From Thiorhodococcus drewsii AZ1 (GTDB taxonomy: Bacteria > Pseudomonadota > Gammaproteobacteria > Chromatiales > Chromatiaceae), in contig NZ_AFWT01000016.1 of the NCBI RefSeq assembly GCF_000224065.1, positions 1 to 64,000 on the forward strand: DNA of 64,000 nt. Direction: 5' to 3'. Below the pieces are notes generated by a model. That model did no database searches. It was given only the letters and a program-made list of their open reading frames with translations, and had not been told where the DNA came from. Each line of letters opens with the position of its first letter. The stretch's first letter is position 1. A program made the translations under genes and the position numbers. Of the stretch, positions 1-7,881 are shown piece after piece.

Positions 1-203
1 TGGTGATGGCAATGGCGGCACTGCAACAGGGCGCGCGTGCGCAGTCGCACCGGTACGCCGTTGTGACCACAGCTCGGGCAGACGAACCTCTGCGGCCAGC
101 GCCATTGCTCCAGGGCTTCAACGCACAGAGCTTCACGGCCGTAGTGCGTCATAAATTCCTGCAAGCTCAAGCCCTTCTGAAATTGGATCGGGTTTTGTGC
201 CAT
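1..203 (-). CDS. IS1595-type transposase, N-terminal part (incomplete at window edge)
   Basis: The first ~67 codons of a transposase identical in design to the one at 3404-4351. The ATG at 203-201 follows GGAGAAACGCTG, which contains a Shine-Dalgarno. The two CxxC pairs of the N-terminal zinc ribbon are present. The gene continues beyond base 1, so whether this copy is functional cannot be judged. Confidence 0.85.
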   Translation of the reverse strand, partial: MAQNPIQFQKGLSLQEFMTHYGREALCVEALEQWRWPQRFVCPSCGHNGVPVRLRTRALLQCRHCHH

Positions 204-284
204 CAGCGTTTCTCCAGGAACTCGCGATGGTCTCAGTATGCGCCGACTCAGCACTCGCAGGCTGAGATTCGTAAATAATCAGGT
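1..284 (-). mobile_element. IS1595-type insertion sequence, right end only (cut by window edge)
   Basis: Nearly identical to the right end of the complete element at 3395-4432, with only a handful of substitutions. It ends in the same terminal sequence GTAAATAATCAGGT (271-284), after which the two copies diverge, so base 284 is the element boundary. It lies in the same orientation as the complete copy. The left part is outside the window. Confidence 0.9.
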
Positions 285-640
285 GGGACTTTGATAGATA
301 TTCAAAACGGCAGGGCTGGGGTTAAGTTCAAAGGGTTCAAATATGTCAAGCGCAAACAACAAGAAGAAATCTATCCTGATTATTGGTCTGATGAGATATT
401 GGATCTTGTTTTAGATTCAGCGAGCGCGATAGTCACAGCAGGAAACGCACTCAATCATCTTTGCTTATCTAAGACTGATTAACCGTCATCTTCAAGATGC
501 ATCAATTAGCTCTACCCCTCTGTTCCGCGCGATTCAGGTCAACGCCTACCGCATAATGGGACCCTGGCGTTACCGTCCGGACCACGGGGCGCGAGGTCGC
601 GGGTTTCGATCGAATTTCGGGGTTATAGGTTGTTGTTGGT
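285..640. other. AT-rich stretch with no convincing gene
   Basis: Directly outside the IS end the base composition is much richer in A and T than the rest of the window, which suggests foreign DNA. A 63-codon frame (291-482, TTG start) and a 23-codon frame with an ATG near 341 preceded by AAGGG are open, but neither resembles a family I know. From about 500 the sequence returns to high GC without a supported gene. Confidence 0.5.
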
Positions 641-835
641 GTTCGGTCGACCGTCTCCCGCGCGCGAAGACATCTCTACCACCTCGCCAATGCAGCAGAT
701 GTCGAGAAGTCGCTTGAGTTGCCCATGGGCAACTTGCCTGAGCGGCAACTCCGCCCCCTCGCCCCACTGACCGACGAAGAGGTTCAAGACCTCCCCCTTC
801 CCGCACCCGCATTGATGCTTGACGATTACCAGTAA
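641..835 (+). pseudogene. C-terminal remnant of a phage/plasmid-type protein
   Basis: One forward frame with no start codon reads like a real protein C-terminus: it contains HLYHLANAADVEKSL, then NLPERQLRPLAPL, and ends LMLDDYQ-stop at 833-835. The ERQLRPLAPL type string occurs near the middle of phage and plasmid DNA-binding proteins (recalled, not checked). The N-terminal half is missing, so this is a decayed gene. Its stop codon lies inside the first CCAGTAA heptamer of the array that follows. Family assignment is uncertain. Confidence 0.4.
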
Positions 836-881
836 CCGGCTACCCTCTGATTACCAGTAACCAGTAACCAGTAACCAGTAA
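829..881 (+). repeat. CCAGTAA heptamer array
   Basis: CCAGTAA occurs at 829-835 and then four times head to tail at 854-860, 861-867, 868-874 and 875-881, immediately before the ribosome-binding site of the gene at 897. Two further copies lie inside that gene (975-981 and 1039-1045), each followed by CC. All seven are on the same strand. The array could be an operator, an iteron-like site or a self-propagating heptamer repeat; the sequence alone does not decide. Confidence 0.85.
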
Positions 882-896
882 CCAGGGAGCCGAGCC

Positions 897-1367
897 ATGA
901 ACAACCGAGAGAAACAGGCCGCATTCAAGGCCCGCCAGCGCGAGATGGGATTGACCCAGGTCACCGAGTGGGTACCAGTAACCGCCCGAGAGACCTTCAA
1001 AGGTATCGCGACCAAGCTCCGCAACGGCGAGGCGGTAACCAGTAACCATGAAGTCGAGGCCCTGGAGCGCGAACTGGCCGAAGCTCGAGCCCTGATCGAG
1101 AAGCAGCGCCGCGAGATCGCCGTGCTCGCCGAGGAGCTGGCAGCCCGACCTCGCGCGCCTGACGAGCCGCTACCGCCGAACCCTGACCTCGAGGCCGAAT
1201 TTCAGGCGTGGCTGAAGACCGAGCACCCGGAGCCGGAGCTATCCGACCGGGACCGCCGGATCCGGGATCTGTACCAGCAAGGGACCACCAAGCGGGCGAT
1301 CGGCCGCGAGCTGGGGATCTCGGACGGGACCGTTCGGAAGATCCTTGGGCGGCTGGGGAACGATTAA
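897..1367 (+). CDS. Coiled-coil protein with C-terminal helix-turn-helix
   Basis: 156 aa. The start is fixed by AGGGAG eight bases before ATG. The N-terminus has the pattern KARQREMGLTQVTEWVP seen in small plasmid/phage DNA-binding proteins (resembling a ribbon-helix-helix entry). Residues ~50-85 form an Ala/Glu/Arg-rich coiled coil, and a Pro-rich linker follows. The C-terminus (RDRRIRDLYQQGTTKRAIG then ELGISDGTVRKILGRL) is a clear helix-turn-helix of the resolvase/sigma-4 kind. It is probably a regulator or partition-type protein of a mobile element. The heptamer array sits over its promoter and continues into its coding sequence, which makes autoregulation plausible but unproven. Confidence 0.7.
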   Translation: MNNREKQAAFKARQREMGLTQVTEWVPVTARETFKGIATKLRNGEAVTSNHEVEALERELAEARALIEKQRREIAVLAEELAARPRAPDEPLPPNPDLEAEFQAWLKTEHPEPELSDRDRRIRDLYQQGTTKRAIGRELGISDGTVRKILGRLGND

Positions 1368-1391
1368 ACGTCACTGTTGCGGAATTCAGCT

Positions 1392-1664
1392 ATGCCATTG
1401 CCACCCAACGTCAAAAGCGTCATCAATGAGCACGCCGCCTACACAGCACGCCAGCGTGGAGTCGATCCAACTCCGGTCCCGGCCAACGAGACATGCGGCG
1501 CCAAGACCCGCAAGGGCACGCCTTGCAAGCGGCGAGACATCTACTCGAACGGCCGCTGTTGGCTGCACGGTGGAGGTTCGACAGGACCGCGAACCGCCGA
1601 GGGCAAGGCGCGATCGGCGCTTAATGGTCGGCTTGGAGGGAGGCCAAGAAAGCGAAGCCCATGA
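1392..1664 (+). CDS. HGGxSTG-motif small protein of phage/plasmid type
   Basis: 90 aa. The core has CGAKTRKGTPCKRR, a third Cys and then WLHGGGSTGPRTAEGKAR, the signature of the small HGGxSTG proteins common on prophages and plasmids, whose function is unknown. The three Cys plus His could bind zinc. The C-terminus is strongly basic. ATG at 1392 (preceded by CGGAATTCAGCT) is preferred to an upstream TTG at 1377. It follows the helix-turn-helix gene by 24 bases on the same strand, so the two are probably co-transcribed. Confidence 0.7.
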   Translation: MPLPPNVKSVINEHAAYTARQRGVDPTPVPANETCGAKTRKGTPCKRRDIYSNGRCWLHGGGSTGPRTAEGKARSALNGRLGGRPRKRSP

Positions 1665-1982
1665 AGGGAAGAGAAAAGTCCAGAATCCGGCGCGAGTTCG
1701 CCCCTCAGAGGTTGGCAGCCCAACCCAGAGGTAGGCCGTTGAAGTTGGCCTATGAGCATTGCATCCAGGTCCGCCCGGGACCGGCCCATGCGGGTGTGTT
1801 GTCTTTGGACGTTATGAGACCCTGCCAGACAACAAGGGTATCCGGCGCCATTTGGGGGCAACTATAGGGGCAACCCGATGAATGACACAAAAAATATCCT
1901 TTTATATACAATTAATTGAGCGTTTAATTCGATAGACCTCGGCCCACCAAATACCCATCCAGCAAGATCCAAGAACGTCATC

Positions 1983-2008
1983 AAGCCCGCCTAAGTGCGG
2001 GTTTTTTT
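1983..2008 (+). terminator. Rho-independent terminator
   Basis: CCCGC (1986-1990), loop CTAAGT, GCGGG (1997-2001), followed directly by seven T. It lies downstream of the small mobile-element genes at 897-1664. Confidence 0.8.
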
Positions 2009-2445
2009 ATTGCCTATTTGTCTTACAACGTCCAGCGAGATTCATTGACAGCCTGAATCCGCAGGGGGATGTATGCGGGGAACCTCTCATTCCTCGGTAG
2101 AGGCTGCCCCCAGATAGGTCCCCAGGACGCCCGCGATCGGCGCGAAGAGGCTCGCGGACGGGCTGGTTGATCTCCAGTCGACCGACGACGGAGCGCGCCG
2201 AGCCAAGGTCCTCGACCAGCTGTTGCGAACAATGCCGGGAAGCGATCGGGAGTGCTCCACCGATGGTTGAGGCCGACCCGACGATGCCGAGTGGATGGAA
2301 CCCTGCCTCTGCCGGTCGAACCACGGGCGGCGACAGCGCGGGGTTCGACAAGATTTCGGCCCCCTGGAGCGCTCGACAGCAGATGAACACAAGCACTGAT
2401 CGTGCCGCTGAGGGAACGGGCGAGCCCCAGGGTCCTAGAGCGCCG

Positions 2446-2474
2446 GCCCGCCTCAGCAATGGGGCGGGCTTTTT
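2446..2474 (+). terminator. Rho-independent terminator
   Basis: GCCCGCC (2446-2452) pairs with GGCGGGC (2463-2469) and is followed by TTTTT. No convincing gene lies directly upstream, so it may be the scar of a lost transcription unit. Confidence 0.75.
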
Positions 2475-2618
2475 CATGCTCGAATTCCTGGATCATGCCT
2501 TCACCAAGCGAGCGGCCCGCAAGAAGCAGAGCGTACCGATCTGATAGCCCGTTCGGAACGCATCGGCCCGCCCGGCGCCGGCACCAGCAAAGACCGGGCA
2601 TCCGCTATCCTTGGCACC

Positions 2619-2726
2619 ATGACCCAAGGCATCCCCTGTCCCCTCTGCGCGAGTGCCTCGTGCGTCCTCGAAACCCGCATGGCCAACCCTAATGTCAGAA
2701 AAAGGATGATTGCCTTGCACAGTTAG
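2619..2726 (+). pseudogene. Ogr/Delta-type zinc-finger remnant
   Basis: 35 codons starting MTQGIPCPLCASASC, with TR and R-K-R further on. This matches the first half of the Ogr/Delta zinc fingers that activate late genes of P2-like phages: CxxC, then a TR, then a basic segment before a second Cys pair. The second Cys pair is missing because the frame stops at 2724-2726. It is most likely a prophage remnant, but a short genuine peptide cannot be excluded. Confidence 0.45.
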
Positions 2727-3394
2727 TGATTATCGTCTGAATCTATTTGAGGCATAGAAACAACTTTGATTTTTAGCTCGCGAAAACCTGTTGATATCTG
2801 CTCAATTTCTTTGGCAATCTTTTCGAGCTGTGTTGCTGATCTTGCTTCTGGCGATGACGCGGCATCTGTGCCAAGAAAGGAATCGACATCTAGAGGGCAA
2901 ACAACCGGCGTCATTTCTTTCTTGCCCTTCTTGAATTTACAGGTGACATAAATCTTCTTTTCCCCGATTGCGTTCTTTAATCCACCGTATTGCCCCCAAA
3001 AGATCCGTCGAGTTTCTCCAGGTGCAAGTGCAGGAATTCCATTGATGAGTGGCCCGCTTTTCATTGGGGCGATCTCACTTGATTCGCGCGGTTCCTCCCC
3101 CCAACCGAAAGCCCGCTCTGGTATCAGGTCAGACAGGAAGAAATGCACATCGCGCGCCAATCCCGTGCCGATATTCTTGATTACTAGCTGTAGGACAGTT
3201 GGATGATCATCTTGGTGGACAACAGTTACCACGACGCAAGGATCTGATTGCGCATCAAGGATTTTTCTTGTAAGCCTCACATATATAAACGTGAACACTG
3301 TGAGCAGAACAGTGGAAGCTGTTGTTATCCAATCGCTCCAGTTAAGCTTGGACGCTATGTCTGCGAGATGCTGGGTAAGCGTGGTTAAGAGCTG
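2723..3394 (-). pseudogene. Membrane-anchored hypothetical protein, 5' end lost at an IS boundary
   Basis: The frame stays open from the stop at 2723 right up to the IS end at 3394/3395 and stops two codons inside the element. Between the IS and the GTG at 3298 there is no ATG, GTG or TTG, although this part encodes a sensible membrane segment (WSDWITTASTVLLTVFTFIY). The original start was therefore probably removed by the insertion or a later deletion. The soluble part is beta-rich and unrecognised. Joining the IS flanks directly would give an in-frame ATG at 4465, but there is no target duplication and no good ribosome site, so that reconstruction is only a guess. A shortened product from GTG 3298 (191 aa) is possible. 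Confidence 0.6.
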
Positions 3395-4432
3395 ACCTGA
3401 TTATTAACATGCCTCAGCCATTTTCAGGAGACGGTGTGGCATCGGTGGAGTTCGCACGGCAGCCCATCCAAGGCGCGGGAGCATGGAGGCCAGATCAAAT
3501 CGGCGATTGAAGCGATAGCAAAACTCGGCCAGGAAGCGCGGCAGATGCTTGCTGCTCACCTGATGATAGGAACCATGCAGGCTGTTTTTGACGTTACCGA
3601 GGACGGTGTTAAGCCACTGAAATTCGGGCAAGGCCATGCTGCGATAGCCGCCACCGGTGACGACGGGCTGGTGCTCGAACCCGGCGCTGGCGACGCCACG
3701 AAAGCACGCCAACCCATCGGTGAGCACGATGGCATTGGGATCGAAATGGCGCTTGGCGAAGCGCTCGACTTCGCGCGTGCGGAAGCCGGCCACCTTGCCC
3801 AGGCATAGCCCGATCGGGTGGCCTTCTTCGTTGCAGGACAAAGCGGCGATAAACGGAATCTTGTTCGGTGAGCCGCGCCCAGGCTTGGCGCCGTGACGCT
3901 CCCCGCCCCAGTAGGCATCGTCGACCTCGATAACGCCCTTGAGTCGGGTTTGGTCGTCACGTTCTTTCATGACCTGCAACAGCTTGTGCTTGACCCGCCA
4001 AGCGGTGAGATAGGAGACGCCCAGATGACGCTTGAGCTCCAGCGCAGAGATGCCGTTTTTCTGCTGCGTCAACAAGAACATCGCCAGGAACCAGGTCGTG
4101 AGCGGCAGCTTGGTCGCCTCGAAGATCGTCCCAGCCGTTACGGAGGTTTGGTGATGGCAATGGCGGCACTGCAACAGGGCGCGCGTGCGCAGTCGCACCG
4201 GTACGCCGCTGTGACCACAGCTCGGGCAGACGAACCTCTGCGGCCAGCGCCATTGCTCCAGGGCCTCAACGCACAGAGCTTCACGGCCGTAGTGCGTCAT
4301 AAATTCCTGCAAGCTCAAACCCTTCTGAAATTGGATCGGGTTTTGTGCCATCAGCGTTTCTCCAGGAACTCGCGATGGTCTCAGTATGCGCCGACTCAGC
4401 ACTCGTAGGCTGAGCTTCGTAAATAATCAGGT
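3395..4432 (-). mobile_element. Complete IS1595-type insertion sequence (1038 bp)
   Basis: The terminal inverted repeats are ACCTGATTATTAAC at 3395-3408 and, inverted, ACCTGATTATTTAC at 4419-4432. It carries one transposase gene that nearly fills the element. The 8-bp flanks (AAGAGCTG and CGCATCAC) differ, so no target duplication remains. This suggests recombination or deletion after insertion, perhaps with the sister copy at 1-284. Confidence 0.9.
3404..4351 (-). CDS. IS1595-family DDE transposase
   Basis: 315 aa, full length for the family. An N-terminal zinc ribbon has Cys pairs near residues 42/45 and 62/65. A helical region precedes the ISXO2-like catalytic domain with EVDDAYWGG (Asp ~144), IVLTDG (second Asp) and FLAEFCYRFNRR (acidic residue plus the family's characteristic C-terminal motif). 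The start is MAQNPIQ at 4351, supported by GGAG eight bases upstream; the longer frame to 4402 has no such site. The protein appears intact and may be active. Confidence 0.9.
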   Translation of the reverse strand: MAQNPIQFQKGLSLQEFMTHYGREALCVEALEQWRWPQRFVCPSCGHSGVPVRLRTRALLQCRHCHHQTSVTAGTIFEATKLPLTTWFLAMFLLTQQKNGISALELKRHLGVSYLTAWRVKHKLLQVMKERDDQTRLKGVIEVDDAYWGGERHGAKPGRGSPNKIPFIAALSCNEEGHPIGLCLGKVAGFRTREVERFAKRHFDPNAIVLTDGLACFRGVASAGFEHQPVVTGGGYRSMALPEFQWLNTVLGNVKNSLHGSYHQVSSKHLPRFLAEFCYRFNRRFDLASMLPRLGWAAVRTPPMPHRLLKMAEAC

Positions 4433-4469
4433 CGCATCACGTTTTCCTAATGGCTCAATCTGCATTCCG

Positions 4470-4952
4470 GAGAATTAAGTCGACGACTGGCACGGTAACC
4501 ACAGGTCTCGGGGAGTAGCTGTTCCCGACGGCTTCCACCTGCGCCGGTGCCTCAGTCCGAACCATAGTTCCGTTTCCAGTCACCGCTCATCGCACCAGAT
4601 GTGCGGATTTCCCGCATCCGGCGCTCGGACGAGGTGTCATGTCTTCGCCAACGGAAGGTCACGCGTGCGCACCGTCAGCTGTTGCAACCCCAGCGTGTCA
4701 ATAGAGGTAGCTGTCAGGGAAGCGTGCGGTTCCCTGACCAGGCTGTTTGTGCTTGTTGCATAACCACCAGCGCAGCCGCCCGTGTGCATGCTGATCGACC
4801 GCTCGATAGGCGTTGCTCACCGGCCCGAGGAAGAAGTAGTTGGCCCAACCGATCAAGGTCCGGTTGAGACGCCCTACGCGCTCCGCTGGGTCCAGCAGCA
4901 GCCATCGTCGGCTGGTCAGCTCGCTGATCGTGCGGCATACCTTCTTTGGCAT
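4470..4952 (-). mobile_element. Group II intron remnant (3' part)
   Basis: On the minus strand the frameshifted end of a maturase is followed by a stem typical of group II intron domain V: at 4592-4626, read in reverse, GAGCGCCGGATGCGG, a GAAA-type turn and the pairing CCGCACATCTGGTGC. More structured sequence continues to about 4470. The intron 5' part and most of the maturase gene are absent. The exact 3' splice point cannot be read from one copy. Confidence 0.7.
4637..4952 (-). pseudogene. Group II intron reverse transcriptase/maturase, C-terminal fragment with frameshift
   Basis: The frame from 4952 contains VGRLNRTLIGWANYFFLGPV and YRAVDQHAHGRLRWWL, the maturase domain X/thumb region of bacterial group II intron proteins. 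It stops at 4698 after RFPDSYLY, but a +1 shift restores the usual ending (LGLQQLTVRTRDLPLAKT-stop, stop at 4639-4637). The reverse-transcriptase domain upstream is missing. It is therefore both truncated and frameshifted. Confidence 0.85.
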
Positions 4953-5057
4953 TATCGATGACCTGCTCCAGCGTCTCCCCAGCCAAAAATCATCCGAGCA
5001 GGCCCGGCACTACGACCCCAAACGCCAAGGCACATCGCATGAATCAGCGCCGACAGC

Positions 5058-5306
5058 TCACTCCCCAATTGCGGCCTGCTGGGCCGGGGTGCGCGCCTTG
5101 ACGGACAACGCATGCAGTTCGCCGCTCGCGACCTGATCGCGGACCGTCTCCATCACCAAACGCTCGCGTTTGATCGGGGGCATGCCCTCGAAGGTCTCGC
5201 TGACGATGATGGCCTCGAAATGACCGCCATCGTCACCGCTCACACGCACCTCGGCGCCAGGGATGCCGGCGCGAATGAGATCTGCCACTGCTTCGGTTTC
5301 CATCAT
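5058..5306 (-). CDS. ibaG: BolA/IbaG-family protein
   Basis: 82 aa. It matches the small BolA-like IbaG proteins: GIPGAEVRVSGDDGGHFEAI, then VSETFEGMPPIKRERLV and a C-terminal ELHALSVKARTP. The conserved His of HFEA is a probable Fe-S ligand; BolA proteins act with monothiol glutaredoxins in Fe-S handling. CGGAGCAAA precedes two adjacent ATG codons (5306 and 5303); either may be used. It lies 117 bases upstream of nothing else on its strand except the terminal part of prfC, with which it shares direction. Confidence 0.88.
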   Translation of the reverse strand: MMETEAVADLIRAGIPGAEVRVSGDDGGHFEAIIVSETFEGMPPIKRERLVMETVRDQVASGELHALSVKARTPAQQAAIGE

Positions 5307-5423
5307 TTTGCTCCGTCGGTGGGTTAACCGGAATCCAGCAATTGGAACCGCAAAGAGGCACAGCAACCCGTTGGATCATTCACGTTTCTATGCGCTTTGC
5401 GGTCCCGATGAGACTGTCTGAAA

Positions 5424-7004
5424 TCAGAGCTCTCGCGTAGCCAGGAAGCGAACGTCCGGCCAACGCTCCTGAGCCAGGTTGAGGTTGACCATGGTCGGGG
5501 CCAGATACACCAGCTGATCGTCGCCATCCAGGGCGAGATGCTCGTAATTCTTCTCCCTGAAGCGTTCGAGCATCTTGGAATCGTCGCACTCGATCCAGCG
5601 GGCGGTCTTGACGCTGACCGCCTCGACGATGGCATCGACACCATACTCGTCCTTGAGACGATAGGCCGCCACATCGAACTGCAGTACGCCCACTGCGCCC
5701 AGGATGAGCTCGTTGTTCTTGAGCGGACGGAAGGATTGGGTCGCGCCCTCCTCCGAGAGCTGCAACACCCCTTTCTGCAACGCCTTCATCCGCAGCGGAT
5801 CCTTGAGCACGACACGGCGGAACAGCTCGGGCGCGAAATAGGGAATGCCCTCATATTTGAGCGCCTCGCCTTCGCTGAAGGTATCGCCGATCTGAATGGT
5901 GCCATGGTTGTGCAGACCGATGATGTCGCCCGGCCATGCCTCCTCGACATGACGGCGCTCATCAGCCTGAAAGGTGATGGCATTGGCGACCTGAATGGCC
6001 TTTCCGGTGCGCACATGGCGCATCTTCATGCCCTTCTTGTAGCGCCCCGAGCAGACCCGCATGAAAGCGACGCGGTCGCGATGCGCCGGGTCCATGTTCG
6101 CCTGAATCTTGAACACGAAGCCGGTGAATGCCTCCTCGCTGGGCGAAACCGCGCGCTGCTGGGTCGAGCGCGGACGCGGCGGCGGGGCATATTGGACGAA
6201 GGCGTCCAGCAGTTCGCGCACGCCGAAATTGTTGATCGCCGAACCGAAGAAAACCGGGGTCTGCTTCCCGGCCAAATAGGCGTCCATGTCCAGTGCATGA
6301 CTCGCCCCCTGGACCAACTCCATCTCGTCGCGCAACTCCTGGGCCTGATCGCCCAGCACCTCGTCCATGCGCGGATTGTCGATCCCATCGATGATCTCGC
6401 CCTCGGCGATCTTGCCGCCATGCTGGGCGCTGAAGAGATGCGTCTTGCCCGAACGTAGATCGTAGACCCCTTTGAACCGTTTACCCATGCCGATGGGCCA
6501 GGTCAGAGGCGTGCATTGGATCTTGAGCACCGCCTCGATCTCATCAAGGATCTCGATGGCATCGCGCCCCTCGCGGTCGAGCTTGTTGACGAAGGTCAGG
6601 ATCGGGGTGTCGCGCAGCCGGCAGACATCCATCAGCTTGATGGTCCGTTCCTCGACACCCTTGGCGACGTCGATCACCATCAGCGCAGAGTCGACCGCCG
6701 TCAGCGTCCGGTAGGTATCCTCGGAGAAGTCCTCATGGCCGGGGGTGTCGAGCAGGTTGACGATGGCCTCGCCATAGGGAAACTGCATGACCGACGAGGT
6801 TACGGAGATGCCGCGCTCCTTCTCCAGCTCCATCCAGTCGGAGGTGGCATGCCTGGCCGCCTTGCGGCCCTTGACCGTGCCGGCGAGCTGAATCGCGCCG
6901 CCGAACAGCAACAGCTTCTCGGTCAGAGTGGTCTTACCCGCGTCGGGATGCGAGATGATGGCAAAGGTACGGCGCTTGTGGAGTTGCTCTTGGAGCTCGC
7001 TCAT
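5424..7004 (-). CDS. prfC: Peptide chain release factor 3
   Basis: 526 aa, the normal length of RF3. RF3 is the GTPase that removes RF1 and RF2 from the ribosome after termination. The G domain has [15 protein letters not shown] (P loop, residues ~17-31), DTPGHEDF (G3) and [11 protein letters not shown] (G4), followed by the elongation-factor-like beta barrels and RF3-specific C-terminal domain. No strong Shine-Dalgarno is visible before the ATG at 7004, but the [20 protein letters not shown] start matches the family. Confidence 0.97.
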   Translation of the reverse strand: MSELQEQLHKRRTFAIISHPDAGKTTLTEKLLLFGGAIQLAGTVKGRKAARHATSDWMELEKERGISVTSSVMQFPYGEAIVNLLDTPGHEDFSEDTYRTLTAVDSALMVIDVAKGVEERTIKLMDVCRLRDTPILTFVNKLDREGRDAIEILDEIEAVLKIQCTPLTWPIGMGKRFKGVYDLRSGKTHLFSAQHGGKIAEGEIIDGIDNPRMDEVLGDQAQELRDEMELVQGASHALDMDAYLAGKQTPVFFGSAINNFGVRELLDAFVQYAPPPRPRSTQQRAVSPSEEAFTGFVFKIQANMDPAHRDRVAFMRVCSGRYKKGMKMRHVRTGKAIQVANAITFQADERRHVEEAWPGDIIGLHNHGTIQIGDTFSEGEALKYEGIPYFAPELFRRVVLKDPLRMKALQKGVLQLSEEGATQSFRPLKNNELILGAVGVLQFDVAAYRLKDEYGVDAIVEAVSVKTARWIECDDSKMLERFREKNYEHLALDGDDQLVYLAPTMVNLNLAQERWPDVRFLATREL

Positions 7005-7099
7005 AGGACAGGGATGGAGATACGATTACGCTGGTAAATCGCGGGAGTATATCCAATCCCCGCGACTCAGGCACGACCCGCGAGGGCGCTCGCCGAACC

Positions 7100-7570
7100 T
7101 CAGGCGACCTGATGCCCGCTATCGAGCCCCATCAACTGACGCGCGAGCACGGCCGCATCCTCGCGCCCCTGGCGCGCCGGATAGTAACGACGGCGCAGAC
7201 CGATCTCGCAGAACCCCTCGGAGGCGTACAGCTCCTTGGCACTCGCATTGGATGCCCTCACCTCCAGAAACGCCGTTTCGGCCCCCTGACCGACCGCCAG
7301 CGCCATGAGATGACGCAGCATCTCTCGACCGTGGCCGCGCCGCTGATGCGCCGGATGGACGCAAAGATTGAAGACGTGACATTCACCGACCGCGACCGAC
7401 ATGATCCCATGCGCCACGATCTCGGAGCCGAGTTCGCCAACCCAGCAGGAATATTCGACCCGCAGACAATCCCGAAAGGTTTCGAGGGTCCAGGGGAATT
7501 CGTAGGACGCGCGCTCCACCCCGAGAACCCGGCTCAGGTCATCGTCGCACATGGGTCTAAAGGTCAACAT
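7100..7570 (-). CDS. rimI: Ribosomal protein S18-alanine N-acetyltransferase
   Basis: 156 aa GNAT fold. The acetyl-CoA motif is LCVHPAHQRRGHGREMLRHL and the C-terminal part has LEVRASNASAKELYASEGF, both typical of RimI. ATG at 7570 is chosen because GGAG lies six bases upstream; the longer frame starts with weak TTG codons. It is transcribed in the same direction as prfC, with 95 bases between them. Confidence 0.93.
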   Translation of the reverse strand: MLTFRPMCDDDLSRVLGVERASYEFPWTLETFRDCLRVEYSCWVGELGSEIVAHGIMSVAVGECHVFNLCVHPAHQRRGHGREMLRHLMALAVGQGAETAFLEVRASNASAKELYASEGFCEIGLRRRYYPARQGREDAAVLARQLMGLDSGHQVA

Positions 7571-7881
7571 GGAGTTCTCCAACAAAGCCGCTCATCGCGT
7601 GTCCGGACGTCGATCTCGGGATCGCAAGGCGCGGCACTATAGGCAGATGACGGGGATCATGTCACGGCCGTTTGATCGAAAAGGGACGCACGGGACGCCC
7701 ACAATGGCCTAGGCTTTCGGGCTATAGTTCTTCATTATTTAAACCTTGAACACTCGAAACGGCTGTACGGCATCGAGATGCCGACGGCCCACCTAACCGA
7801 CCCGATTCGACGGATTCGGAGTCCAGCGCTGCAATGCCGCGTCGCGGTCATCCCCTTTCCACACACCTTTCGGATAGTTCG
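7571..7881. other. Divergent promoter region rimI / nifJ
   Basis: About 310 bases between two divergent genes. No conserved gene is visible. An AT-rich patch near 7725-7750 (CTATAGTTCTTCATTATTT) is the most promoter-like stretch, but I cannot define -35/-10 boxes with confidence. Confidence 0.4.

Larger units (their letters stand above)
1665..2618. other. Mobile-region spacer with two terminators
   Basis: No gene can be supported on either strand. The stretch from ~1880 to 1930 is AT-rich. Two clear Rho-independent terminators (1983-2008 and 2446-2474) sit in it. On the minus strand a frame ending near 2087 closes with a short hydrophobic stretch (SLFAPIAGVLGTYLG), which may be the tail of a decayed phage membrane protein, but no continuous frame supports it. 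Confidence 0.5.

Noticed and set aside
1930-1960. Possible tRNA 3' end (TTCGATAG...CCCACCA) followed by a terminator, as at an integration site
   Set aside because: No T-stem partner precedes the TTCGATA loop and no acceptor 5' half is present; the match to a tRNA end is too short.
3395-4432. Active composite transposon together with copy 1
   Set aside because: The left end of copy 1 is outside the window and the visible flanks do not match, so activity as a unit cannot be claimed.
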